Source of the DNA: Arthrobacter sp. FW305-BF8
GTDB lineage: Bacteria; Actinomycetota; Actinomycetes; Actinomycetales; Micrococcaceae
Length of the DNA stretch: 64,000 nucleotides
Direction of reading: 5' to 3'
Assembly (NCBI RefSeq): GCF_021789315.1
Contig: NZ_CP084561.1
Span: forward strand, 4,030,001 to 4,094,000
A model generated the notes under the pieces. The model saw nothing but the letters and a program-made list of their open reading frames with translations. It made no database searches and was not told the origin of the DNA. How positions within the stretch are numbered: position 1 is the first letter of the stretch; each line of letters opens with the position of its first letter. Made by a program: the position numbers and the translations under genes. Positions 1 to 8,423 of this stretch are shown here, one piece after another.

Positions 1-178
1 CCTTGAGGTACTGTTCGACGGCGGTCTCCGGGACGCGGTAGGAGCGGCCGAACCTGACGGCGGGCATCTCCCCCGAATGGACAAGGCGGTACACGGTCAT
101 TTTGGAGACACGCATTACCTCAGCCACCTCGGCCACGGTCAAGAACTTGGCGTTCGAGAAGTTCGACTCTGCGGACAT
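1..178 (-). CDS. BldC-like MerR/excisionase-type DNA-binding protein (3' end cut by window)
   Basis: The first 59 codons are present; the rest lies beyond the left edge. The protein reads as a short helix-turn-helix of the excisionase/MerR type: a motif FLTVAEVAEVMRVSKMTVYR, then the wing-like stretch GEMPAVRFGRSYRVP and the start of a helix ending EQYLK. This is the layout of actinobacterial BldC-like developmental regulators, which are about 70 residues long, so only a few residues are probably missing. The ATG at 176-178 is the only reasonable start before the conserved motif. It lies 98 bases downstream of the DAHP synthase gene on the same strand, so read-through is possible. Target genes cannot be told from the sequence. 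Confidence 0.8.
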   Translation of the reverse strand, partial: MSAESNFSNAKFLTVAEVAEVMRVSKMTVYRLVHSGEMPAVRFGRSYRVPETAVEQYLK

Positions 179-276
179 TACCCATATTCCTTTGCTCTCA
201 GCAACGACGCCGGTCTATCTGCGGTGTGCGCCGATGCTGAGCCATCGAACAACCGTGTGCTAGTTACTCTAGATGC

Positions 277-1413
277 TCACGTGGCCATTGTGAAAGCCCG
301 GCGTTTCCGCGAGGATGCCGCCAGCTGTTCAAGCACGGACGCCGTCACATCCCACTCCATGCAGGCATCCGTGACGCTCTGGCCGTAGACCAGGTCCGAG
401 CGGCCGGCGGCGTGATCGGCCACGTCTAGGGTCTGTGCGCCGCCCACCAGGAAGCTCTCCAGCATGACGCCGGCAATGGCCCCGGCAGCCGTTCCAGCGT
501 CCTCCAGCTGGGCGCCGATCTCGAGCGCCACCTCGGCCTGGCGGTGGTGGCTCTTGCCGCTGTTGGCGTGGCTGGCGTCCACAATCAGCCGCGGATTGAG
601 GTTCTTGGCGGCGAGCTTGGCGGAGGCCGCTTCGACGTCGGCGGCGGAGTAGTTGGGCCCCTTGCGGCCGCCGCGGAGGATCACGTGGGTGTCGGGGTTG
701 CCCGCGGTGGACACCAGCGCGGCCCGGCCGTCGCCGTCGATCCCGAGGAAAGCCTGGGCTGCGGCCGCGGCGCTGCACGCGTCCACCGCGACCTGGAGGT
801 CGCCGTCGGTCCCGTTCTTGAACCCGATGGGCATGGAGAGGCCGGAGGCGAGCTGCCGGTGGATCTGGCTTTCCGTGGTCCGCGCACCGATGGCACCCCA
901 GGAGATGAGGTCGGCCATGTACTGCGGGCTGATGGGCTCGAGGAACTCGGTGGCGGTGGGGAGTTCCAGGGCGGTGACCTGCTGCAAGAAGCTGCGGGCC
1001 GCTCGCAGGCCGGTGACCATGTCGTGGCTGCCGTCCAGCCGGGGATCGTTGATCAGGCCCTTCCACCCCACGGTGGTGCGGGGCTTCTCGAAGTAGGTCC
1101 GCATGACGATCAGCAGGTCTTCCCGGTGCTTCTCGGCCTGGCTCACCAGCCGGCGGGCGTATTCCAGGCCGGCCTTGGGGTCGTGGATGGAGCAGGGGCC
1201 CACGATCACCAGCAGGCGGTCGTCAACGCCGTCCATGATGGCCCGGACTTCATCCCGGCCGCGTTCGACGACGTCGGCCGCCTTCGCGTCCAGCGGCAGT
1301 TCCGCGATCATCTCCTGGGGCGTGGGCAGGGCGGTGAACTCGCTGACCCTCAGGTTCGACGTGGACTGGCGTTTCGACGACGGCTGCTGGGTTTCGGTGG
1401 CTGTTGCGCTCAT
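277..1413 (-). CDS. aroF: 3-deoxy-7-phosphoheptulonate (DAHP) synthase, class I
   Basis: Catalyses condensation of phosphoenolpyruvate with erythrose 4-phosphate, the first step of the shikimate pathway. The 378-residue protein has the class I (AroF/AroG/AroH) signature: LLVIVGPCSIHDPKAGLEYA near residue 68, the MRTYFEKPRTTVGWKGL substrate loop, and IVDASHANSGK near residue 280. Length matches the family (about 350-380). Which feedback-regulated isozyme it corresponds to cannot be decided here, so the symbol is nominal. The first 25 residues are a Ser/Thr/Gln-rich extension. The ATG at 1413 has AGGA about ten bases upstream. A leader peptide rich in aromatic codons and two inverted repeats lie upstream, which suggests control by aromatic amino acid supply. 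Confidence 0.95.
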   Translation of the reverse strand: MSATATETQQPSSKRQSTSNLRVSEFTALPTPQEMIAELPLDAKAADVVERGRDEVRAIMDGVDDRLLVIVGPCSIHDPKAGLEYARRLVSQAEKHREDLLIVMRTYFEKPRTTVGWKGLINDPRLDGSHDMVTGLRAARSFLQQVTALELPTATEFLEPISPQYMADLISWGAIGARTTESQIHRQLASGLSMPIGFKNGTDGDLQVAVDACSAAAAAQAFLGIDGDGRAALVSTAGNPDTHVILRGGRKGPNYSAADVEAASAKLAAKNLNPRLIVDASHANSGKSHHRQAEVALEIGAQLEDAGTAAGAIAGVMLESFLVGGAQTLDVADHAAGRSDLVYGQSVTDACMEWDVTASVLEQLAASSRKRRAFTMAT

Positions 1414-1477
1414 TTTCGGGGGTCCTGTTCCGGGTGGGAGCGGGCCCCTGATCAGAACCCGCCGTAGAAATGGCGAA

Positions 1478-1560
1478 GGGCAGAGAATGATCTCTGCCCT
1501 GTTGGCTCTGAAGGAAAGTTGGATGCGTGTCAGTTAGACGCGGGCCCCTCCAGAGCCAAC
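1478..1560 (-). promoter_or_regulatory. attenuator hairpins upstream of DAHP synthase
   Basis: Two stems on the minus-strand RNA. The first pairs GUUGGCUCUG (1560-1551, inside the leader peptide, directly after the Phe codon) with CAGAGCCAAC (1510-1501), a perfect 10-bp match around the leader stop codon. The second is a perfect 9-bp hairpin GGGCAGAGA / TCTCTGCCC with a four-base loop (1499-1478), followed by a weakly U-rich run. CAGAG from the first stem's 3' arm can also pair with CUCUG in the second stem's 3' arm, giving a possible but short (5-bp) alternative structure. The arrangement is that of ribosome-mediated transcription attenuation; the terminator and antiterminator roles are inferred. 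Confidence 0.65.
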
Positions 1561-1589
1561 GAAAAATACGCATACCAACGGTTAGTCAT
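1530..1589 (-). CDS. aromatic leader peptide of the DAHP synthase attenuator
   Basis: A 19-codon reading frame reads MTNRWYAYFSLALEGPASN and stops 116 bases before the DAHP synthase ATG. Codons 5-9 are Trp-Tyr-Ala-Tyr-Phe, three of the end products of the pathway opened by the next gene, so four of five codons test aromatic amino acid supply. The codons that follow (UCG UUG GCU CUG) contain the 5' arm of a 10-bp inverted repeat, so a ribosome stalled on the aromatic codons would mask that arm. An in-frame ATG at 1601 would give a 23-residue version. No clear Shine-Dalgarno sequence precedes either start; TATGGT seven bases before the ATG at 1589 could be a -10 box of a leaderless transcript. 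Peptide leaders of this kind are known for aromatic genes in Corynebacterium. Confidence 0.75.
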   Translation of the reverse strand: MTNRWYAYFSLALEGPASN

Positions 1590-1672
1590 GGAAACGACCA
1601 TAAGCCCGCACTGACGGATCACCAAATCAACTGCGTCACATTCGGACCATGCAGCACCGCAGACCGGCGAGG

Positions 1673-1738
1673 AGCGCGGACGTACAGTTGTGGCCCCTAG
1701 GAAGCGTTTCCCAGGAGCCACAAGTGTACGTTCGCGCT
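1673..1738. repeat. 66-bp palindromic element, family A copy 1
   Basis: An inverted repeat with 22-base arms (AGCGCGGACGTACAGTTGTG... at 1673-1694, mirrored at 1717-1738) with two mismatches, one of which is a G-U pair on the plus-strand RNA. The 22-base centre itself folds further (CCTAGGAA / TTTCCCAGG). It starts 14 bases past the stop codon of the MFS gene and so probably acts as its transcription terminator. The outer arms match those of the element at 45155-45220, which has exactly the same 66-bp length. Confidence 0.75.
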
Positions 1739-1751
1739 GGACTGACCGTGT

Positions 1752-3056
1752 TTACGCTGTGGTTTGTTCCACCCGCTGCTTGGCGGGCTCTCCGTAGCGT
1801 TCCTCCTCGATCTGCTCAAGGCTCTTGCCGCGGGTGTCCGGAGCCCAGATGACCCCGATGAGCAGGGCCGCCACCAAGGCCCCAATCATGATGGCGCCGA
1901 CAAAGGGCACGCCGCGCTCGGCGAGCAGCGTCGGGAACCAGTAGCTCAGCAGGCCCACAACGATCCGGGCCACGAAAAAGAGGACACCCTGCGCGCTGGC
2001 CCGGTAGCGCGTCGCGAACATCTCTGCCGCCCACAGCGCATAGAAGGCCTGCGCGCCGATGCCGGCCGAGATGCCCCACAGCGCCGCGAAGAGAATCAGT
2101 ACCGGCGTTGTGACGTGGACAAAGACCAGCAGGACCCAGGCGGCAAGGCCCAGCACGGCGCCGATCCCGTACAGCAGGCGGCGGTCGACGCGGTCGCCGT
2201 ACTTCATGAAGCCGAAGTACGTGGCCGCGACGGTAAGCGTCCACAGCAGCACCTGCAGCAGGTTCTGCTCAGCGGACGATTCGACCCCGGACGACTCGTA
2301 GACCCGCGGCATGAAGATGCCCATCTGCCCGGCAACCAGGTTCCAGAGGGCGTAGACGCCCACGAGGAAAAGGATGGCCTTCAGGTTGGTGGCGTTGGTC
2401 AGCAGCTCGCGGTAGTTTCGCCGCTTAATGCCGGAGGCTTCCTCCAGCAGGCGCGCTTCGTTCGACTTCTTCCAGGTGTGGGACTCGGACAGCCGGCGGC
2501 GGATCCACCAGGTGATGAAGGCGATGACGAACAGGTGGGCGAAGACCAGGCGGCTTCCCAGCAGCCCCAGCGGAACGACGACGGTGGCAAGGAGGAAGAC
2601 CAGGGCCGGAGCGAGCGACCACGCAAACTGCGCGGTGCCCACGTGCCGGGCCCGCTGTTCGGAGGGCGCCTCTTCCGCGATATAGGTCCAGGCAACGGGC
2701 ACTCCGGCTCCGACGGCGATCCCTGTGAGGATCACGCCGACGACGAGCATCCACGGTGCCACGGCAAAAATCACCAGGGCCGTGCCGATCATGTAGAGGA
2801 TGAGGTCGTAGGTATAGATGAACTTGCGGCCGTAGCGGTCGCCCAGCGGGCCGCCGACCATCGCCCCGACTGCGGCACCGAAGGCGTTGGCGCTGAGGGC
2901 GGCAATAAGGCCGACGACGAGGTTGCTGAACCCGAAATATTCCTGCCACAGCGTCAGGCTCGTGGCCAGGGCGATGATGGATCCGGCTTCGATGTAGTTG
3001 GACATGGACACAGCGACAGTGGCCTTCCAGCCGCCGATCTCTGGGGTTTTGGTCAT
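1752..3056 (-). CDS. MFS transporter, candidate L-rhamnose carrier
   Basis: A 434-residue membrane protein of the major facilitator superfamily, metabolite:H+ symporter/sugar porter type. The loop 2-3 signature GGPLGDRYGRKF is near residues 68-79, and there are about twelve hydrophobic segments with a charged central loop around residues 190-215. It is the last gene of the rhamnose operon, 91 bases behind the kinase, which suggests that it imports L-rhamnose or a rhamnoside; substrate specificity is not readable from sequence. The C-terminus ends with a soluble EQIEEERYGEP tail. A 66-bp palindrome follows the stop codon. Confidence 0.85.
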   Translation of the reverse strand: MTKTPEIGGWKATVAVSMSNYIEAGSIIALATSLTLWQEYFGFSNLVVGLIAALSANAFGAAVGAMVGGPLGDRYGRKFIYTYDLILYMIGTALVIFAVAPWMLVVGVILTGIAVGAGVPVAWTYIAEEAPSEQRARHVGTAQFAWSLAPALVFLLATVVVPLGLLGSRLVFAHLFVIAFITWWIRRRLSESHTWKKSNEARLLEEASGIKRRNYRELLTNATNLKAILFLVGVYALWNLVAGQMGIFMPRVYESSGVESSAEQNLLQVLLWTLTVAATYFGFMKYGDRVDRRLLYGIGAVLGLAAWVLLVFVHVTTPVLILFAALWGISAGIGAQAFYALWAAEMFATRYRASAQGVLFFVARIVVGLLSYWFPTLLAERGVPFVGAIMIGALVAALLIGVIWAPDTRGKSLEQIEEERYGEPAKQRVEQTTA

Positions 3057-3146
3057 TCTGGATCTTTCTCTGGCGACGCCGTTGGCGCCGGGCAGCCGCG
3101 TTGGGCGTGCCCTGTCTTGATACGTTTCAAGAATGGCGCGACGACG

Positions 3147-4670
3147 TCAGATCGCCGCATCGAGTGTCAGGGGTTGGTAGCGGCGCAGGGCCGTTCCGGC
3201 ACCGGCTATTTTGCGGAGTTGCGGCAACCCGCCGGCGGCCGCACCTGCGGCGCGGGCCTGGATAAGCACGTTGCCGAGGGCCGTGGCCTCGACCGGGCCG
3301 GCGATGACCGGTTTGCCGGTGGCTTGGGCCGTGAGCTGGCACAGCAGCGTGTTCTGCGAGCCGCCGCCGACGATGTGCACCACGTCGACGGCAACACCGG
3401 CGAGGCGTTCGGCGTCGGCGATGGTGCGTGCGTAGCCGGCGGCCAGGCTGTCCAGGATGCAGCGGACAATTGCTGCAGGCTCGTCGGGAAGGACGGCGCC
3501 GGTGTTGCGGACTGCTGCGCGGATGCGGTCCGGCATGTTGTCCGGGGCGATGAAGGCGGGGTCGTCGGGGTTGATCCGTGGCCCGCCGGGCGGCAGGGCC
3601 GCGGCTGCGTCGAGGAGGTCCCCGATCGCCGGCCGGTAACCGGCGCCGGCCCAGGTGCGCTGGCATTCGCTGAGCAGCCAGAGGCCGCCGACGTTGCGCA
3701 GGTACCGGGTGGTGCCGTCCACGCCGCGCTCGTTGGTGAAGTTCGCCGCCCGGCTGGCTTCGGTCAGCACCGGGTGCTGCAGCTCTAGCCCGACGAGGGA
3801 CCAGGTGCCGGAGGAGATGTACGCGAAGTTTTCCTCGTTGCTGTCCGCTGTCGCGGGGACGGCGGCGACGGCCGAGGCGGTGTCGTGCGAGCCGACGGCC
3901 ACCACCTTCGTTGCCTCAGGCAGCCCGGTCCGCTCGGCGATTCCGGGCAGCAGGGTGCCGAGGGTTTCGCCGGGCTGGATCAGCGGCGGGAACAGATCCT
4001 GGGGCAGGCCCAGGGGTCCGAACAGCTCGCTGGCCCACTCCCCCGCGACGGCATCGAACAGCCCTGTGGTGGAGGCGTTGGTGGCCTCGGCGCGGCGGAC
4101 CCCGGTGAGCAGGAACGCGATCAGGTCCGGGATCAGCAGGGCCTGCAGCCCGCCCAAATCCGGTTCGGTGGCGAGCTGATAGAGCGTGTTGAACTGCAGG
4201 AACTGCAGCCCCGTGGTGGCGTAGAGCCGTGCCGGGTCCAGCTTCTGGTGCACGCGGGCGACGGCGGCGCGGCTGCGCTCGTCCCGGTAGCTGTAGGGCT
4301 GTGCGGTGAGTTCGCCGGCCTTATTGACCAGGCCGTAGTCCACCGCCCAGGTGTCGATGCCGATGCTGATGATGGTTTCCCCACGCTCGCCCGCAATGCG
4401 GGCCGCGGCAGCGAGGCCGGTGAGCACCTCGGCGAAGAGGGCGTCGAAGTCCCAGCGCAGGCCGCCGTCGGACTCCACCACACCGTTGGGGAAACGGTGC
4501 ACGACGTCGAGCGCCGCCCGCCGGCCGCCGTCGGCCTCTCCTCCAGTGCTGATGCGTCCCAGGATGACGCGTCCCGAGGAGGCGCCAATATCGACAGCGG
4601 CGAACACACTGCCGGCGAACAGGCCGCCGTCGACATCTCCCCCTACAGGGGATGCAGGTACGGTGTTCAC
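3147..4670 (-). CDS. rhaB: L-rhamnulokinase
   Basis: Phosphorylates L-rhamnulose to L-rhamnulose 1-phosphate with ATP in the cytoplasm. The 507-residue protein is an FGGY carbohydrate kinase: the N-terminal phosphate-binding motif VDIGASSGRVILGRI is near residue 26, followed by IGIDTWAVDYGLV in the first ribonuclease-H-like lobe, and in the second lobe VVAVGSHDTASAV, FAYISSGTWSLVG and VHIVGGGSQNTLL. Those motifs are typical of RhaB. A 25-residue Gly-rich N-terminal extension is unusual but contains no better start. Its start overlaps the end of the aldolase/dehydrogenase gene by four bases (ATGA type), so the two are co-translated. Confidence 0.93.
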   Translation of the reverse strand: MNTVPASPVGGDVDGGLFAGSVFAAVDIGASSGRVILGRISTGGEADGGRRAALDVVHRFPNGVVESDGGLRWDFDALFAEVLTGLAAAARIAGERGETIISIGIDTWAVDYGLVNKAGELTAQPYSYRDERSRAAVARVHQKLDPARLYATTGLQFLQFNTLYQLATEPDLGGLQALLIPDLIAFLLTGVRRAEATNASTTGLFDAVAGEWASELFGPLGLPQDLFPPLIQPGETLGTLLPGIAERTGLPEATKVVAVGSHDTASAVAAVPATADSNEENFAYISSGTWSLVGLELQHPVLTEASRAANFTNERGVDGTTRYLRNVGGLWLLSECQRTWAGAGYRPAIGDLLDAAAALPPGGPRINPDDPAFIAPDNMPDRIRAAVRNTGAVLPDEPAAIVRCILDSLAAGYARTIADAERLAGVAVDVVHIVGGGSQNTLLCQLTAQATGKPVIAGPVEATALGNVLIQARAAGAAAGGLPQLRKIAGAGTALRRYQPLTLDAAI

Positions 4671-6718
4671 CGCAGGAACGCTGCCGCGACGCCGGCGTCG
4701 ACAGGGATGTGGAGGCCGGTGGTGTGCGAAAGTTCGTTGCTGGTGAGCACGGCCGCGGCGTTGGCGACGTGTTCGGGCAGGACCTCGCGCTTGAGCAGGG
4801 TGCGCTGGGCGTAGTACTCGCCCAGTTTCTCCTCGTCCACGCCGTAGACGGCGGCGCGCTTGGCGCCCCAGCCGCCGGCGAAGATCCCGGAGCCGCGGAC
4901 CACGCCGTCGGGGTTGATGCCGTTGACGCGGATGCCGTACTCGCCCAGTTCCGCGGCGAGCAGGCGGACCTGGTGGGCCTGGTCGGCCTTGGTGGCGGAG
5001 TAGGCGATGTTGTTCGGGCCGGCGAACACGGAGTTCTTGGAGGAGATGTAGATGATGTCCCCGCCCAGGCCCTGGTCGATCATGACCTTCGCGGCGGCTT
5101 TGGCCACGAGGAAGGAGCCCTTGGCCATGACGTTGTGCTGGAGGTCCCAGTCCTTCTCGGTGGTTTCCAGCAGCGGCTTGGAGATGGACAGGCCGGCGTT
5201 GTTGACCACCAGGTCCACGCCGCCGAAGGCCAGCACGGCCTCGTCGATCGCGGCGGCCACCTGGGCCTCGTTGGTCACGTCGGCCTGGACGCCGACGGCG
5301 ACGTCCGGGCCGCCGAGTTCGGCGGCGACGGCCTGGGCGTTCTCGAGGTTCAGGTCCGCGATGACCACGCAGGCGCCCTCCGCGGCGAGGCGGGTGGCGA
5401 TGGCCTTGCCGATGCCCGACGCCGCCCCGGTCACCAGGGCGATGCGGGTGGCATGGGACTTGGGCTTGGGCATCCGGGCCAGCTTGGCTTCCTCCAGGGC
5501 CCAGTACTCGATGCGGAACTTCTCGGCCTCCTCGATCGGGGCGTAGGTGGAGATCGCTTCGGCGCCGCGCATCACGTTGATCGCGTTCAGGTAGAACTCC
5601 CCGGCCACCCGGGCGGTCTGTTTGTCCTTGCCGAAGGAGAACATGCCCACCCCGGGGACCAGGACGATGGCGGGGTCGGCGCCGCGCAACGCTGGGCTGT
5701 TCGCATCCGCGTGGCGGTCGTAGTACGCCTGGTAGTCCTCGCGGTAGGCGGCGTGCAGTTCCTTCAGCCGGGCCACGGAGTCCTCGATGGAGGCGTCCGC
5801 GGGCAGGTCCAGGACGAGCGGCTTGACCTTGGTGCGCAGGAAGTGGTCCGGGCAGGAGGTACCCAGCGCGCCCAGGCGGGGGTGCTCGGCGGCTTCAAGG
5901 AACTCAAGCGCCGCGGCCTCGTCGCTGAAGTGGCCCACCTGCGGCTTGTCCGCCGAGGCCAGGCCGCGGATCACCGGGGCCAGCGCGGCAGCTTTGGCGC
6001 GCCGCTCAGCCTCGGGCAGCGGGGCGTAGCCGGGCAGCTTCGGGCCGAAGGGCTCGGCCTTGCCGTTGGCGGCGATGTACTGCTCGGCCTGTTCGATGAT
6101 CCAGAGCGAGTTGGCTTCGGCTTCCTCGCTGGTCTCGCCCCAGGCGGTGATGCCGTGCCCGCCCAGGATGGTGCCGATGGCCTGCGGGTTGGCGTCCTTG
6201 ATCGCAGCGATGTCCAGGCCCAGCTGGAACCCTGGCCGGCGCCACGGCACCCAGACCACCTTGTCGCCGAAGATCTTGGCGGTCAATGCTTCACCGTCGG
6301 CGGCCGTGGCGACGGCGATGCCCGAGTCGGGGTGCAGGTGGTCCACGTGGGCGGCGTCCACGAGGCCGTGCATGGCGGTGTCGATCGACGGGGCGGCGCC
6401 GCCCTTGCCGTGCAGGCAGTAATCGAACGCGGCCACCATCTCGTCCTCACGCTCCACGCCCGGGTAGACGTTCTTCAGCGCCTGCAGCCGGTCCAGCCGC
6501 AGCACCGCAAGGTTCCCCGGTTTCAACGTGCCGAGGTCACCGCCGGAGCCCTTCACCCACAGAAGCTGGACGTCCTCGTCAGTGACCGGGTCCTTTTCGG
6601 CGCCCTTCGCGGAGGTGTTGCCGCCGGCGAAGTTCGTGTTCCGCTTGTCCGCGCCAAGGCGGTTGGAACGGGCGATCAGGTCTTCAACAGTCTTGTTTGT
6701 TGTGTTCTGCATGTTCAT
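4667..6718 (-). CDS. rhaEW: bifunctional rhamnulose-1-phosphate aldolase / lactaldehyde dehydrogenase
   Basis: Two fused enzymes. Residues 1 to about 420 are a class II aldolase/adducin-type domain (NFAGGNTSAKG motif, LGGHGITAWG), which splits L-rhamnulose 1-phosphate into dihydroxyacetone phosphate and L-lactaldehyde. Residues about 425-683 are a short-chain dehydrogenase with the nucleotide motif VTGAASGIGKA, NNAG, and catalytic Ser and YSATK, which converts the lactaldehyde. This fusion (also called YuxG/RhaEW) is the usual non-enterobacterial route. The ATG at 6718 is chosen because AAGGGG precedes it and because it begins just after the isomerase stop; ATG 6712 and an overlapping 6736 start are alternatives. 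It sits between isomerase and kinase in one operon. Confidence 0.92.
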   Translation of the reverse strand: MNMQNTTNKTVEDLIARSNRLGADKRNTNFAGGNTSAKGAEKDPVTDEDVQLLWVKGSGGDLGTLKPGNLAVLRLDRLQALKNVYPGVEREDEMVAAFDYCLHGKGGAAPSIDTAMHGLVDAAHVDHLHPDSGIAVATAADGEALTAKIFGDKVVWVPWRRPGFQLGLDIAAIKDANPQAIGTILGGHGITAWGETSEEAEANSLWIIEQAEQYIAANGKAEPFGPKLPGYAPLPEAERRAKAAALAPVIRGLASADKPQVGHFSDEAAALEFLEAAEHPRLGALGTSCPDHFLRTKVKPLVLDLPADASIEDSVARLKELHAAYREDYQAYYDRHADANSPALRGADPAIVLVPGVGMFSFGKDKQTARVAGEFYLNAINVMRGAEAISTYAPIEEAEKFRIEYWALEEAKLARMPKPKSHATRIALVTGAASGIGKAIATRLAAEGACVVIADLNLENAQAVAAELGGPDVAVGVQADVTNEAQVAAAIDEAVLAFGGVDLVVNNAGLSISKPLLETTEKDWDLQHNVMAKGSFLVAKAAAKVMIDQGLGGDIIYISSKNSVFAGPNNIAYSATKADQAHQVRLLAAELGEYGIRVNGINPDGVVRGSGIFAGGWGAKRAAVYGVDEEKLGEYYAQRTLLKREVLPEHVANAAAVLTSNELSHTTGLHIPVDAGVAAAFLR

Positions 6719-6723
6719 GCCCC

Positions 6724-7890
6724 TTACGCGCCCCATCCGGATTGCTGGCCGCCCACGCGGTCCTCGTTGATCTTCTTCTGGTAGCCGCTGGCCTTGTACG
6801 CCGCCAGCGGGTCCGCGGGCAGGCCGCGGGCTTCACGCCACTCGGCCAGGAGCGGCCGGACGTCGGTGTAGAAAGCGTCGTTGAACACCGCATTTGCGGC
6901 CAGCACATCCCCGGCTCGCTGAGCCTCGGCCAGCGCGGCCGTGTCCACCAGCAGGGCGCGGGCGGTCATTTCCTGCACATTCAGCACTGAGCGGATCTGG
7001 CCCGGGATCTTCTCCTCCAGGTTGTGGCACTGGTCCAGCATGAGCGCAACGCCGGACTCTTTGCCGAAGCCGCCGCCGCGGATCACCTCGTGCATGATGC
7101 GGAACAGCTGGAACGGGTCCGCGGCACCCACGATCAGGTCATCGTCCGCGTAGAAGCGGGAGTTGAAGTCGAACGAGCCCAGCTTGCCCAGGCGCAGCAG
7201 CTGCATGACGATGAACTCGATGTTGGTGCCGGGGGCGTGGTGGCCGGTGTCCAAACAGACAAAGGCCTTCTCACCCAGCGCCAGAGTCTGCGCGTAGGAG
7301 GTGCCCCAGTCCGGAACATCCGTGTGGTAGAAAGCCGGCTCGAAGAACTTGTACTCCAGCACCAGGCGCTGGTCCTCGCCCAAGCGTCCATAGATCTCCT
7401 GCAGGGACTCGGCCAGCCTGTCCTGGCGGCCGCGCATGTCATCCTGGCCCGGGTAGTTGGTGCCATCCGCGAGCCAGATCTTCAGGTCCCGGGAGCCGGT
7501 GGCGTGCATGATGTCGATGCACTCAAAGTGGTGGTCGATCGCGCGGCGCCGGACGGCGTCGTCCGAGGACGTCAGCGAGCCGAACTTGTACTCGTCATCC
7601 TGGAAGGTGTTGGAGTTGATCGTGCCCAGCCCCACGCCCAGGCCGGCCGCGTAGTCATTCAGGGCCGCGTAGTCGTCCACCTTGTCCCACGGGATGTGCA
7701 GCGCCACGGTGGGCGCCAGTCCGGTGAGCTCATGGACCTTGGCGGCGTCCGCCAGTTTCTCCTGGACGGTGCGCGGCGTACCTGGCGTGCCGAACACCTT
7801 GAACCTGGTGCCCGAGTTGCCATAAGCCCACGACGGAACCTCAATAGCAAGCTCCGAAAGCCGGCCCAGTGCCGATGCTGTGTTGTTCAT
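6724..7890 (-). CDS. rhaI: L-rhamnose isomerase (RhaI type)
   Basis: Interconverts L-rhamnose and L-rhamnulose. The 388-residue protein belongs to the xylose-isomerase-like TIM-barrel group represented by the Pseudomonas stutzeri enzyme, not to the longer E. coli RhaA. Recognisable stretches include TVALHIPWDKVDDY, the metal-site segments LEYKFFEPAFYHTD, VCLDTGHHAPGTN and SFDFNSRFYADDD. The start ATG at 7890 follows a 60-base gap after the mutarotase. Its stop codon sits five bases before the aldolase/dehydrogenase start, consistent with translational coupling in the rha operon. Confidence 0.94.
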   Translation of the reverse strand: MNNTASALGRLSELAIEVPSWAYGNSGTRFKVFGTPGTPRTVQEKLADAAKVHELTGLAPTVALHIPWDKVDDYAALNDYAAGLGVGLGTINSNTFQDDEYKFGSLTSSDDAVRRRAIDHHFECIDIMHATGSRDLKIWLADGTNYPGQDDMRGRQDRLAESLQEIYGRLGEDQRLVLEYKFFEPAFYHTDVPDWGTSYAQTLALGEKAFVCLDTGHHAPGTNIEFIVMQLLRLGKLGSFDFNSRFYADDDLIVGAADPFQLFRIMHEVIRGGGFGKESGVALMLDQCHNLEEKIPGQIRSVLNVQEMTARALLVDTAALAEAQRAGDVLAANAVFNDAFYTDVRPLLAEWREARGLPADPLAAYKASGYQKKINEDRVGGQQSGWGA

Positions 7891-7950
7891 GATCAGTCTT
7901 TCGTCAGTGTGTCGCGGTGAAGGTGCTTGGAGATTTAGTGCTTGAAAGCT

Positions 7951-8319
7951 TTAGTGTTCGACGACGACGGCGGCGTCGGCGCTGCTGCCGGCGGCGGCCA
8001 GCTGCCCGTCCAGGTTGAACACCTCGTCGAGGACGCGGAAGCCCTCGTCGGGCGGAACATCGCTGTCCCGGAAAAGTGTGGCCATTTCCGCCTGCCAGCG
8101 GGCATTGACGTCCGTGAGGGCCATCCGGGCCCGGACCGCGTCAAAGTCGTCGCATTCGAGGTAGCCGATCAGCAGCCCGTCGTCGTCAAGAAACAGCGAA
8201 TAGTTGTTCCAGCCCGCGTCCTTGAGCGCGGCCAGCATCTCCGGCCAGACGGCAGCGTGGCGCCGGCGGTACTCCCCCAGCAGCCCCGGCTGGACGGAGG
8301 ATCGGAAGCAAACCCTCAT
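7951..8319 (-). CDS. rhaM: L-rhamnose mutarotase
   Basis: A 122-residue ferredoxin-fold protein that equilibrates alpha and beta L-rhamnose before isomerisation. The family pattern is clear: MRVCFRSSVQPGLLGEYRRR, HAAVWPEMLAALKDAGWNNY containing the conserved catalytic-site His and Trp residues, and a C-terminal segment ending in VFNLD. The last 20 residues (Ala/Ser/Val-rich) extend past the usual about 104-residue family length. It is the promoter-proximal gene of the rha operon, divergent from the LacI regulator, with a strong inverted repeat in the shared intergenic region. Confidence 0.92.
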   Translation of the reverse strand: MRVCFRSSVQPGLLGEYRRRHAAVWPEMLAALKDAGWNNYSLFLDDDGLLIGYLECDDFDAVRARMALTDVNARWQAEMATLFRDSDVPPDEGFRVLDEVFNLDGQLAAAGSSADAAVVVEH

Positions 8320-8396
8320 GTTGTACTCCTGTGGACGTTTCGGTTGCTGCGAAGGGAGAGGTAGCGAATTCGTTCGGCTTTGAATGTCTACCGAAG

Positions 8397-8423
8397 TTGA
8401 ATCGTTTCATTGTTACGATTCAA
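8397..8423. promoter_or_regulatory. candidate operator of the rhamnose regulator
   Basis: A perfect inverted repeat TTGAATCGT - nine bases - ACGATTCAA lies between the divergent rhaM and LacI-family genes. The left part also contains TGAATCGTTTCA, a near-perfect 12-bp palindrome centred on CG, the usual form of LacI-family operators. A further half-site-like GCGTTTTC lies at 8452-8459. It is positioned to control both promoters. Confidence 0.6.

Noticed and set aside
1698..1712. GGAAGCGTTTCC as a LacI operator
   Set aside because: It is the inner part of a terminator-like palindrome downstream of the MFS gene, not in a promoter region.
1530..1721. 63-codon minus-strand frame containing the leader peptide
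   Set aside because: The upstream half overlaps the 66-bp palindrome; only the final 19 to 23 codons with the aromatic run and stems make sense as a translated leader.
4652..6784. 710-codon plus-strand frame over the rhamnose aldolase/dehydrogenase gene
   Set aside because: Antisense shadow of a clearly recognised enzyme gene.
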